DNA from: Psychrobacillus sp042944905
Lineage (GTDB): Bacteria; Bacillota; Bacilli; Bacillales_A; Planococcaceae
Assembly (NCBI RefSeq): GCF_042944905.1
Contig: NZ_CP168496.1
Span: 1,860,001-1,924,000 of the forward strand
Length of the DNA: 64,000 nt
Reading direction: 5' to 3'
In this document: positions 43,957 through 52,078 of the stretch, piece by piece
Layout: every line of letters begins with the position of its first letter
Numbering within the stretch: position 1 is the first letter of the stretch
Notes under the pieces: model-generated
What the model saw: only the letters and a program-made list of their open reading frames with translations
Database searches by the model: none
What the model was told of the DNA's origin: nothing
Program-made: the position numbers and the translations under genes

Positions 43957-44433
43957 ATGAAGCAAAGTACAACTACTTTTTTAAAGACGGCTATTTTTAT
44001 TATTGGGATTATAGTTCTCAGCTTGTTTACATTTTTGTTACCGGGATTAGCAACTGATGCAGCGAAGATGAATCCAGAGTATGCTTATTTAAGATTTCCT
44101 GTTCTTATAGGTATGTATATTACTTCAATACCATTTTTTCTTGCTCTTTATCATGCATGGAAGCTATTAAATTATATCGAAAGTGAAAATGCTTTTTCAA
44201 AACTATCTGTAATGGCATTAAGACATATAAAGAACAATGCAATTTCAATAATTATCTTATACGTAATAGGGCTATTTTTGTTAGTGTCACAAAATGCTTT
44301 GCACCCTGGAATAGCAATTATTGGTGCGGTAATCATTTTCGCAACTCTAGTTATTTCAGTCTTTGCTGAGGTTCTTCAGGAATTGTTAAGAAGTGCACTA
44401 GAAATAAAATCAGAGAATGATTTGACAGTCTGA
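43957..44433 (+). CDS. DUF2975 family membrane protein
   Basis: The 158-residue protein has four transmembrane helices (about residues 9-30, 48-66, 93-113, 120-140) and a YIESENAFSKLSVMALRHIKNNA loop, characteristic of DUF2975. These proteins are regularly encoded just before a small Xre regulator, as here (9 bp gap), suggesting a membrane sensor that modulates the regulator. ATG follows GAGGTG. Confidence 0.88.
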   Translation: MKQSTTTFLKTAIFIIGIIVLSLFTFLLPGLATDAAKMNPEYAYLRFPVLIGMYITSIPFFLALYHAWKLLNYIESENAFSKLSVMALRHIKNNAISIIILYVIGLFLLVSQNALHPGIAIIGAVIIFATLVISVFAEVLQELLRSALEIKSENDLTV

Positions 44434-44442
44434 GGTGATGAA

Positions 44443-44664
44443 ATGTCAATTATCGTTAATGTAGATGTCATGTTAGCTAAGAGAAAAATGAGCGTTACAG
44501 AACTTTCTGAATTAGTTGGAATTACGATGGCTAATCTTTCAATATTAAAAAACGGAAAAGCAAAAGCCATAAGGTTTTCAACTTTAGAGGCAATATGTAA
44601 GGCTTTGGACTGCCAACCCGGCGATATTCTAGAATACAGATGTGACGCCAATACTCAAGAATAA
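44443..44664 (+). CDS. small Xre-family regulator (YozG type)
   Basis: The 73-residue helix-turn-helix protein (VDVMLAKRKMSVTELSELVG, then ITMANLSILKNGKAKAIRFS) is a Cro/CI regulator of the YozG type. It is co-transcribed with the DUF2975 gene and probably binds the tandem palindromes upstream. GAGGTGATG precedes its ATG. An antisense frame across it (44376-44651) is a shadow. Confidence 0.92.
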   Translation: MSIIVNVDVMLAKRKMSVTELSELVGITMANLSILKNGKAKAIRFSTLEAICKALDCQPGDILEYRCDANTQE

Positions 44665-44770
44665 TTTATAAACTGTACACTTCCCTAAAAAAATTCTGTC
44701 TAATTAGCTTCAAAAAAATTATAAGATTAAACAAGAATTTGCGTGAGCTTACTTATTAGGAGGAAATACT

Positions 44771-45307
44771 ATGACATTGATATTAATTTTACTAATCGGT
44801 CCTCTTGGAGTGTTCTTACTATTATTTATTAAAAGGCCACTAGTAGAAATACTCGGAGAAAATAATAAACTAGTATTTAAGCTAAAAAATGCAATATGGT
44901 TTCAAAATCATTGGTTCTCTGGAATATTTCTATTCATCATGAATGCAGTACTATTTTTTTCAACAGTTCTTATGCTTTATATATTGGCTTATTTCTCAAT
45001 TCCTTTTATTCATTTGCTTGTGATGATTTTTGCAGTGATTGGAAGTATCCTTTTATGGATAATTATTAATAAAGCATCGCTAAGTACAAAAAAGAACCGT
45101 TGGAAGATGGCAACTGTCGGAAGCAGTTTTTATATTATCTTGACTCTTATGTTCATTTATTGGTTAGTGACACTAAAACCTTCTTATCCAGATGAAGATA
45201 CTTTTATGAAAGCAATTGGATTAGTTTTAGGTGTAATTGTTACGATGGTTGCGTTTATTTCATGTTTCGTTATTACAGGATATCCCAATAAGAAAGCAGG
45301 CAATTAA
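44771..45307 (+). CDS. hypothetical five-helix membrane protein
   Basis: The 178-residue product has five hydrophobic segments (residues about 2-20, 50-75, 79-100, 117-136, 150-172) and a short basic cytoplasmic stretch (NKASLSTKKNRWKMA). I recognise no family. It starts behind AGGAGG, 106 bp after the Xre gene, and may be the third gene of that operon. Confidence 0.6.
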   Translation: MTLILILLIGPLGVFLLLFIKRPLVEILGENNKLVFKLKNAIWFQNHWFSGIFLFIMNAVLFFSTVLMLYILAYFSIPFIHLLVMIFAVIGSILLWIIINKASLSTKKNRWKMATVGSSFYIILTLMFIYWLVTLKPSYPDEDTFMKAIGLVLGVIVTMVAFISCFVITGYPNKKAGN

Positions 45308-45360
45308 ACAAAATATGAACTAGAACATGTTCTGTTTAAGGAATGTTCTTTAAAAATGGA

Positions 45361-45528
45361 CATGTTGCGAGTAGCTCATCTGATATTGCGAATACGGCTG
45401 ATAATATTGCGAGTAGTGGAAGAAACATTGCGCATATGCATGGAAATGTTGCGATTAACTCATCTGATATTGCGAATACGCCAGATTAGATTGTGAGTAG
45501 TGGAAGAAATGGTACGCATAATTTATAA
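45361..45528. repeat. 21-bp-period degenerate tandem array C (8 units, 84-bp higher order)
   Basis: Units start every 21 bp from 45361 to 45508. Most carry the core ATATTGCGA(A/G)TA. Units 1-4 and 5-8 correspond pairwise (1 with 5: CTCATCT; 2 with 6: GATATTGCGAATACG; 3 with 7: GAGTAGTGGAAGA), so an 84-bp block was duplicated after the 21-bp array formed. One frame reads NIASSGR-like heptapeptides but is stopped by TAG at 45487. Confidence 0.85.
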
Positions 45529-45568
45529 AAAACGTCCCAAAAGTTGATTTTATCTTTTGAGACGTTTT
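45529..45568 (-). terminator. terminator of the ECF/ABC operon
   Basis: AAAACGTCCCAAAAG/CTTTTGAGACGTTTT stem with a T-rich minus-strand tail, 20 bp after the last gene of the operon. It abuts array C. Confidence 0.75.
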
Positions 45569-45587
45569 CAAATCAGAGAGTAAACAC

Positions 45588-46154
45588 TTACCATTCATTA
45601 ATTCTTTCAATTGGGATGTTTAACTCCCGTATTTTTTGATCGATTCGAATTCGAATTTCCTCTGTTAAGAGACCATTTTTCTTAAGCTGCAATTCCTCTC
45701 CGTTTGGAAAGTTAAATACATAAAATGGCTGGACGTCGTCATTTTCTAAGTTATCAAAATATTGAATGCTATCTATGCTATCCCACGTATAGCTTTGTTT
45801 ATCTTGGGAAAATGCATGACGAAATGTAATGGCTTCCCCCGATACTGATGCATACGCTAAAGATCCGCCATGTATAAGAATAATGCAACCACATGTACAT
45901 AAAAAAGCGAGTACTATTGATAATTTATTCATATTCATTAGCCATAATGCAACAAATGCTAGGATTTGTAAGAGCATCGCAATTCCACATAGCACAAAGT
46001 TAATCTGAGGAATTTGTGTTATCCAAACGCCTCGTTCATAATACAAAGTCTCCGCAACAATAAGTGGTTCAAAGAAAATAACAAGCGGAGAAAATAAAAA
46101 TAAACAGATGGCCAAGGCCATAAAAATATGTCTTCCTTCTGTTCTACGATACAT
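45588..46154 (-). CDS. hypothetical membrane protein, last gene of the ECF operon
   Basis: The 188-residue product has four transmembrane segments (about residues 10-30, 50-70, 74-90 and a weaker one) and a soluble C-terminal part (SIQYFDNLENDDVQPFYVFN ... RIDQKIRELNIPIERINEW) resembling PH-like domains of small bacterial membrane proteins. It overlaps the upstream permease gene by 11 nt. The function is unknown. Confidence 0.6.
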   Translation of the reverse strand: MYRRTEGRHIFMALAICLFLFSPLVIFFEPLIVAETLYYERGVWITQIPQINFVLCGIAMLLQILAFVALWLMNMNKLSIVLAFLCTCGCIILIHGGSLAYASVSGEAITFRHAFSQDKQSYTWDSIDSIQYFDNLENDDVQPFYVFNFPNGEELQLKKNGLLTEEIRIRIDQKIRELNIPIERINEW

Positions 46155-47277
46155 GATAAATCCCCCTTCTCCTTGCCCAAACTAATAAAAAAAATACAAA
46201 AGGGATACTAATGACACATACGAGCATTCCACGTGAAAAATCCATCTGAAAGTTCCATAATTGCGTAGCAAGTTCCCCGTCTAAAATGCTAGGAATCTTA
46301 AAATACAGCATTGGTATAAAACTACTTACTTTTGGTATATGCATCATCGCTAAAATATTCGGAAAGAAAAAGCATAAAGACCCTACAAATAAGTTAATAT
46401 ATGGCTGGCGAAAAAGAAAATATCCTAAAGACGATCCAATAACAACGAACATTCCAATGATAAAAAAGCCACTTAGTATGAGAAGTATATACTGCCAAAC
46501 CGGGATTGCAGTGTAGCCTTCCGTTGTATAAAATACGACAGGATAATGAAAACTTCCCTTCTCTAACAACATACTTGAAACACTGAAGCATACAAGAACC
46601 CCAACAAGTATCGAGCTCATAATCATTGTGATCATTATCCCTACTTTTGTATGAAACTTTTTCCAAAATGATAGCGGTAAGCTGTATAATATGCTTCGAT
46701 GTTCCGCATCGAGAGCAAATAAATCACAGGAAATAAGTAAAACAACAAAGAAAAACAACAAACTACCATACACCTGCAAACTACTTGTCATCGCATTAAC
46801 AGCTGTTAAATTATTCGTTTGAATGGGCATATTCGCCTCTTTTAGATAAGTGAATAAAGCTTGCTCCCTTAACAAATCCTCTTGATTGAATGCAAACAGT
46901 TTACTTGCTCCAGCAAAGCCATCTACTATTCCTTGAAACCGAAGTTCGTTCAACGAATATCCATTTTCCACGAATTCTTCCAATTTGTTCGAAGTTATAT
47001 TAAACAATTGTCTAGCAATTAGCTGACGCTGATCTACTAGATTGTCATACGTTTTTAAATAAGCTTCATCTAATGCTAGATATTCAGAAGTAAAAGGCAT
47101 TAATATGTTATCTACTGTCATCAATTCTTGTTTTTTGATTTCACGTAATTCAATCGATTCTTTTAATTGAAAGAAAAAGGGATACAACGTGAAAAATAAA
47201 AGACTTAAAAGGATTAATAGTAAATTGCGTTTATTTCGAATAAATAATAGAGTCTCAAAGCGCGTATAGCTCATCAT
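46144..47277 (-). CDS. ABC-2 type exporter permease
   Basis: The 377-residue protein has an N-terminal transmembrane helix, a long extracytoplasmic loop (about residues 38-165) and five C-terminal helices, the ABC-2 permease layout. It overlaps the preceding permease gene by 4 nt (GCATGATG). With the other permease and the ATPase it should form one exporter. The cargo is unknown; YxlG in the B. subtilis sigY operon is an analogy. Confidence 0.78.
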   Translation of the reverse strand: MMSYTRFETLLFIRNKRNLLLILLSLLFFTLYPFFFQLKESIELREIKKQELMTVDNILMPFTSEYLALDEAYLKTYDNLVDQRQLIARQLFNITSNKLEEFVENGYSLNELRFQGIVDGFAGASKLFAFNQEDLLREQALFTYLKEANMPIQTNNLTAVNAMTSSLQVYGSLLFFFVVLLISCDLFALDAEHRSILYSLPLSFWKKFHTKVGIMITMIMSSILVGVLVCFSVSSMLLEKGSFHYPVVFYTTEGYTAIPVWQYILLILSGFFIIGMFVVIGSSLGYFLFRQPYINLFVGSLCFFFPNILAMMHIPKVSSFIPMLYFKIPSILDGELATQLWNFQMDFSRGMLVCVISIPFVFFLLVWARRRGIYHVS

Positions 47278-48485
47278 GCTTCCACCTTTCCGCTTTTTTC
47301 TAGCAGTTTTTTTGGTAGAAATCGATTGAGTCGAAAAGTGGAGAAGATATACAGCGCGACTTCTGCAACTATGATGCTAGTAGCTAGGACTATAACGCCA
47401 TCTAGAAACGTAATATAATTATTTTGATAAAAAACCGCTTTATCTCCCGTAATTACATTTCCCATATCAAAATAGGTATTAGGCAAAATGCTCACATCCA
47501 CCATTTCTATAAAAAACGTATTTTGATACACTCTTTCGGAAAATAACAATGCAACACCTAAAAATAGTGTAATAAATTCATTTCTAAAAAGTAAGCTAAA
47601 CACCATACATAATCGAATAAGGAAAAATGCAGCCAAAATCAATAAACAAAAGGATTGTACAAAGAACATAGCTGTTGAAATGACATCATATTCATCCCCA
47701 ATGAAACGTGTTACTGGTAAATATAAACTACCCCATCCATTCCTAATAGCCATTACAACTAAACTACTGAGGATTATAAAGATCGTACTGCCAAAAGCAA
47801 AGATAAATACGATAAAGGATTTCATATTAACTTGTTGATAGAGAGAAACAGGCACACTATCCATAATTGTTTTGTGCTTTATATCTTTCGTAAAAATATC
47901 ATTTGCATAGAGGATGGGGATTAATAATAGAAAATAAGGGAAGAGCTGTTGTATCCAAAGCCTCATTTGTTGAAAGCTTGTCAGTGCATATATTTCACTA
48001 AAGTTTATGTTGTTTGCTGCAGAAAGTGCTTCAAATTCGATCCTGGATTTATTATAATCATGAATTACCTGCTGAAAAGAATATTTAAAGTTTTTTAAAT
48101 AATTCTCTGGTATTAAAACATCTCCATTTTGTGTGCCTTCCATAAATATTCTATAGTGATTTGCAGAACTCTCTATATAATTAGGGATATCTTTGTTTTG
48201 TAAAGCAGTCAAATTAAGCACCATATTTTCATAGAATTTTATGTTAAATTCCGAATATCTATTATTCTGCTCCTTTTCTTGCTTCACTAAGGCCTTATAA
48301 AATTCAGTCCATGAGTCAACATATACCTGTAATGACAATTGATGATTTTCATAAGTTTCCTCTTTAGTTGGAACAGTGTAAATCACGTAGAAAACGATAG
48401 TTAATACAAACAAAAGAAGAAAAAGCACATTTTTTTTATTTTGTATAAATTGCATGAATTCGAAACGGTACAATGCTTTTCTCAT
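47274..48485 (-). CDS. ABC-2 type exporter permease
   Basis: The 403-residue membrane protein has the same layout as its downstream partner: one N-terminal helix after MRKALYRFEFMQFIQNKKN, a large external loop, then five or more helices including DIFTKDIKHKTIMDSVPVSL at the loop-helix border. I chose ATG 48485, 11 nt after the ATPase stop; the longer frame would overlap the ATPase gene by 47 nt. Confidence 0.8.
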   Translation of the reverse strand: MRKALYRFEFMQFIQNKKNVLFLLLFVLTIVFYVIYTVPTKEETYENHQLSLQVYVDSWTEFYKALVKQEKEQNNRYSEFNIKFYENMVLNLTALQNKDIPNYIESSANHYRIFMEGTQNGDVLIPENYLKNFKYSFQQVIHDYNKSRIEFEALSAANNINFSEIYALTSFQQMRLWIQQLFPYFLLLIPILYANDIFTKDIKHKTIMDSVPVSLYQQVNMKSFIVFIFAFGSTIFIILSSLVVMAIRNGWGSLYLPVTRFIGDEYDVISTAMFFVQSFCLLILAAFFLIRLCMVFSLLFRNEFITLFLGVALLFSERVYQNTFFIEMVDVSILPNTYFDMGNVITGDKAVFYQNNYITFLDGVIVLATSIIVAEVALYIFSTFRLNRFLPKKLLEKSGKVEA

Positions 48486-48495
48486 TGTTAAAAAG

Positions 48496-49389
48496 TCACT
48501 CGCCTTTCCTATAAAAGAGTTCGTAATATTCCGATGTACCAATGGGACCGATTGTTACTTCTTTTATAGAATTACTTAAACAGATTTCCATCCATTCAAA
48601 AATTTTTTCGTGAGCCGTATTATCAATAGGAATACACAGAAGGTTTTCTGCTTGAATACTCTTTTCTTTTGGATAAGTAATCATTTTCTGTATGGTTTCT
48701 AAATGTTTAAGAGGAGCAGAAATTTTAAAGAAAAGATCTGTATCTTCATTTAGTTTCAACTCATGAATAATGTGCGCATCCTGTAAATAAAGGACACGAT
48801 CTGCATACAAGTCTAAGTTATTAAGTAAATGGGAGGCGATAAAGATAAGCTTCCCTCTCCCTTTCACCTCATTCAATATTTCTGAAATAAGCGCAACGTT
48901 GGACGGATCTAAACCGTTCATCACTTCATCTAATAACATCGTTTTCGTATCAGCTACTAAAACCATCGCAAAGCATAATCGTTGCCGCATCCCTAATGAA
49001 TACGTTTTCACTTTCTTTTTTACATATGAAGCCATATGCAGTCGTTCAATAATAGTGTCTGTCTTATCAACTTCTGCATTCCACATACGTGCATAGAACT
49101 TGAGATGCTCATAGCCAGTCATATCATTAAATAAATCTGCTTGATCTGGTAAAAAAGCTATTTGCTTACGAATATAAATCTCATCTTTTGGAAAAGTATA
49201 TTTTTTTTCAAATAAAACACTGCCTTTATTTGGTTGCAAAAAATTGATCATGACATGTAATAAGGTAGATTTACCTGTTCCGTTCGGTGCTACGACACCA
49301 ATGATTTCACCAGCAATCCCATCAATCGAAACATTCTCTAACACCCTTTTATTCTTAAAGGAAACAGATACATTTTTTATTTCTAACAT
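48496..49389 (-). CDS. ABC exporter ATP-binding protein
   Basis: The 297-residue protein has Walker A (VVAPNGTGKSTLL), Q-loop (IAFLPDQADLF), signature YSLGMRQRL, Walker B (KTMLLDEVMNGLDPS) and switch His (IFIASHLLNNL), as in drug or bacteriocin-immunity exporters of the CcmA/YxlF type. A C-terminal domain of about 80 residues follows. It pairs with the two downstream permeases. Confidence 0.92.
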   Translation of the reverse strand: MLEIKNVSVSFKNKRVLENVSIDGIAGEIIGVVAPNGTGKSTLLHVMINFLQPNKGSVLFEKKYTFPKDEIYIRKQIAFLPDQADLFNDMTGYEHLKFYARMWNAEVDKTDTIIERLHMASYVKKKVKTYSLGMRQRLCFAMVLVADTKTMLLDEVMNGLDPSNVALISEILNEVKGRGKLIFIASHLLNNLDLYADRVLYLQDAHIIHELKLNEDTDLFFKISAPLKHLETIQKMITYPKEKSIQAENLLCIPIDNTAHEKIFEWMEICLSNSIKEVTIGPIGTSEYYELFYRKGE

Positions 49390-49415
49390 TTACTCACCTC
49401 TCCGACTCAAATAGT

Positions 49416-50144
49416 TTATTTTTTCAAATACGCCTCAATTTCTGGATATTCATCCTTCAGTAATAACTTAAAATAATCAAGCGTTTCATAATCAAAGCAA
49501 TCCAAATAAGGGACAACTGTAAAGTAAAGCGTTATAACTTCTCCTTGCTTGACTTTACTTCGTGCATCGCCTTTAAAATGAAGGAAAAAATGATATTTAT
49601 TACCTGATTTAATATCATTTTCAAAACGAAGGGTTGTTAGATTCGTTGTTTCATCATATTTAACTTGCATTACTTTATCTTGGATAGCTATCTTATCGCC
49701 GATTTCATAGCCACCATAGTCCTGTACATACGAGCGATTTTCTTCATCAAATAGTAGATCATCTAGTTCCCAAAATGTCATTGGGTGCTTTTCGCCTACT
49801 TTGTTTTTATGATTAGCTGATACACGTACAAACTTATACTCCTCATCTCCAATAATTTCCTGACTACCACGGCTGATACTTGTTGGTTTATCTACACATG
49901 CCCAAGCGCTATTAACAAATACACTTTCTGTTTTAAAATCCTGCTGAACGATAAAAAACAGAACAAGAGCTACTACAATCGTTAACGGCATTATAATGAC
50001 CATTGGTACAAATGCACTTTTCCAAGAGGAATGAATTGGAGTCTGAATTTTTTTACGCAGTGACTCAACGAATTCTTTGTCAGGTTCTAAATCTGGACGA
50101 TCTGCTAAGGTTTTTAACCAATTAGGATCTTTTTCATCTTGCAT
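49416..50144 (-). CDS. probable membrane anti-sigma factor
   Basis: The 242-residue protein has a cytoplasmic N-terminus (DEKDPNWLKTLADRPDLEPD), one transmembrane helix (about residues 47-68) and an extracytoplasmic domain. It overlaps the sigma gene by 11 nt. The position and topology fit an anti-sigma factor, but no ZAS or DUF4179 signature is seen. I chose ATG 50144 with GGAGTGG upstream. Confidence 0.65.
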   Translation of the reverse strand: MQDEKDPNWLKTLADRPDLEPDKEFVESLRKKIQTPIHSSWKSAFVPMVIIMPLTIVVALVLFFIVQQDFKTESVFVNSAWACVDKPTSISRGSQEIIGDEEYKFVRVSANHKNKVGEKHPMTFWELDDLLFDEENRSYVQDYGGYEIGDKIAIQDKVMQVKYDETTNLTTLRFENDIKSGNKYHFFLHFKGDARSKVKQGEVITLYFTVVPYLDCFDYETLDYFKLLLKDEYPEIEAYLKK

Positions 50145-50664
50145 ACAGGTCCACTCCAATCTCTAGTTTTCTATCCTTCTTCATTTTTGCAATCGCTCGG
50201 TGATAATCCACTCGTACCTTTAACTCAGTGCATCCTAAAATGTCCGCCGTTTCTTTATTACTGAATTCTTTTAGACCTTTTAAAATAACTAGGCTACGGT
50301 AATGCGGTTTTAAAGAGAGTAGTGCCTCTTGCAATAAAGCCCAATCCTCCTGCCTCAGCACTCGCTGTTCTGCAGTGTCCCCACTAAGCTCGCTCTTTTT
50401 TTCTAACTTGCTAGGAAGTAGCCGTCTTAACATCTGTTTCCTATGATTATCGACAGCTGTATTGCGAGCAATGGATAAAATCCACGTTTTTTGCTTCGTT
50501 TCATCCTTCAATTGTGAAAAGTTTCTCATCACTTTAATAAATGTTTCTTGCGTAATATCCTCTGCTTCCTGCTTATTGTTTGTATAATACAACGCAAAAT
50601 GATAGACATCCCGGTAATAATGGTTGTATAGCTCTTCTATGTATCTATTTGTTCGATCCAACAT
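50134..50664 (-). CDS. ECF-type RNA polymerase sigma factor
   Basis: The 176-residue protein has region 2 (YYRDVYHFALYYTNNKQEAEDITQETFIKVMRNFSQL) and region 4 (LKPHYRSLVILKGLKEFSNKETADILGCTELKVRVDYHRAIAKMKKD). I chose ATG 50664 (GGGGTGAA upstream); the longer frame to 50760 would run through a hairpin and T-run of the leader. It heads a six-gene operon with an anti-sigma candidate and an ABC exporter, similar in plan to B. subtilis sigY-yxlCDEFG. Confidence 0.92.
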   Translation of the reverse strand: MLDRTNRYIEELYNHYYRDVYHFALYYTNNKQEAEDITQETFIKVMRNFSQLKDETKQKTWILSIARNTAVDNHRKQMLRRLLPSKLEKKSELSGDTAEQRVLRQEDWALLQEALLSLKPHYRSLVILKGLKEFSNKETADILGCTELKVRVDYHRAIAKMKKDRKLEIGVDLYAR

Positions 50665-50718
50665 TTCACCCCATTTATTGGCGTTTGTAATAAGTCGTTT
50701 GAGAATTAAACCTGTTTC

Positions 50719-50787
50719 AAAAAAAAGAAGTATATTCAAAAGAAATTTGAATATACCCATAAGTTCCTTATTAAGTTAATTATACCA
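50719..50787 (-). promoter_or_regulatory. extended -10 promoter and leader terminator-like hairpin of the ECF operon
   Basis: TGGTATAAT (50787-50779, minus) is an extended -10 element. About 16-50 nt downstream of the predicted start, an 11-bp perfect hairpin (50756-50730, GTATATTCAAA arms) is followed within four bases by eight Ts (50726-50719). This all lies before the sigma gene start at 50664, so it could act as an attenuator. Confidence 0.55.
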
Positions 50788-50907
50788 TTCTAGTAATTTT
50801 CAATTTGAATTTTCTAAAAATAATTAGAAATGAATAGATATTTAAGGTAAAATAAACAGAAGATTACATTTGGTTTTATTTAAATTTGTAGAAAGAAGGT
50901 TTTTGAA

Positions 50908-51540
50908 ATAAATATTTGCTTTATAGGTGGTGGAAACCATCTTAACAACGAACTGAAAGAGGTTATTCATCAATTATCTAATTATCTGACGACTGAAAAC
51001 AAAGTATTAATCATTCCATTTGCAACAGAAGTATCTAAATATGAAGGTTGGTATAAGACTATTGAGCAAACTTTCAACTTAATAGGAAACAAAAATGTGG
51101 AACTACTCCAGTTTGAAACGGATGCTCAAGACATGGTTAGGAAAATTAATGCACACGATGTACTTTACTTTATTGGAGGAAGACCAGATTTGTTAATGCA
51201 AAGATTACACGAAAAAAATCTAATACCTGTAATTAAGCAGTTTCAAGGTTTGATAATTGGTTATAGCGCAGGTGCGTTAGTTTTATCTAATGATTGTATT
51301 ATTTCAAAAGATGAGGATTATCCCAAAACCAATGTAATAATAGGGATAGGATTGGTTGATTTTAGTATAGAAGTACATTACGAAACGAGCATAGATGAAG
51401 AAATAATAGGATTATCTAATAAAAGGGAGATATACGCCATTCCGAATGGTTCAGCAATTTTTTGGAATGGTATAAAAATAATTTGTATAAACGAAATATA
51501 TCACTTCAGTAATTTAAGTAAAGAAAAGATTACTCTCTAA
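50908..51540 (+). CDS. peptidase S51 (dipeptidase E-like) with AUA at the start position
   Basis: The reading frame from 50908 encodes about 210 residues: INICFIGGGNHLNNELKE, VLIIPFATEVSKYEGWY, VLYFIGGRPDLLMQRL, then the nucleophile elbow GYSAGALVLS with its catalytic serine, as in S51/class I amidotransferase-like peptidases. An AGAAGG site lies 8 nt before the codon where MN is expected, but that codon is ATA, not ATG. The first usual start downstream (GTG 51097) has no site and would delete a third of the fold. Confidence 0.7.
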   Translation: MNICFIGGGNHLNNELKEVIHQLSNYLTTENKVLIIPFATEVSKYEGWYKTIEQTFNLIGNKNVELLQFETDAQDMVRKINAHDVLYFIGGRPDLLMQRLHEKNLIPVIKQFQGLIIGYSAGALVLSNDCIISKDEDYPKTNVIIGIGLVDFSIEVHYETSIDEEIIGLSNKREIYAIPNGSAIFWNGIKIICINEIYHFSNLSKEKITL

Positions 51541-51591
51541 TAATCTTCATAATTGCATAGTCTAAGTATTTCTAGTTTAAAATGTCATGTA

Positions 51592-51843
51592 TGTTGATTA
51601 ACCACTTTTTCACATAAAATACTTGTAAGAAAAGCGCAAAAGTCTCCATTTCCACCTGTACGTTTTCGGTTCGCTTTGGACGGAATGATCACCACATCAT
51701 AACCGTTGAATAGGCATGGTTGGTATTCTTGTTGCGGATATTTGTCCATCAGCTCCCTACAACGTTCAAGAGAAATATACTTTTTTGGAAAATGAGAGAA
51801 TAGCTAACGTTCTATGGAGGCTGCAAGTTCCCGAAGATACAAA
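51592..51843 (+). repeat. structured dispersed repeat, copy R5 (3'-truncated)
   Basis: This copy is nearly collinear with R1, including the 5' extension (GTTGATTAACCACTTT), box A (CTTTGGACGGAATGATCACC at 51674) and box B (51726-51747). It ends at AGTTCCCGAAGATACAAA. The right arm of the conserved hairpin is missing and unrelated sequence follows, so this copy lost its 3' end. Confidence 0.78.
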
Positions 51844-52078
51844 TGGGTCTGTATTAGATACTAACTCAACACTAAAGGTAGGTGCGCTAATCCCTCCTTC
51901 AAATACATAAGCTTTAATAGTAGTAATTTATACTCAGGTTTTAAATATTGGCTGTTTCCATAAACAGTGTTGTTTATTGTAAGATATATGAATATTCTAA
52001 ATAGATGTTCTCTATTGTTTAACGAAACCTAAAAGCGATTACAACGTAACTATAATAGACGTGATAGGAGGGATACAA

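Noticed and set aside
44376..44651. 91-codon minus-strand ORF
   Set aside because: It is the shadow of the clear Xre helix-turn-helix gene on the plus strand.
51716..51910. 64-codon ORF within repeat R5
   Set aside because: The collinear R1 copy does not keep the frame, so the sequence is not conserved as protein.
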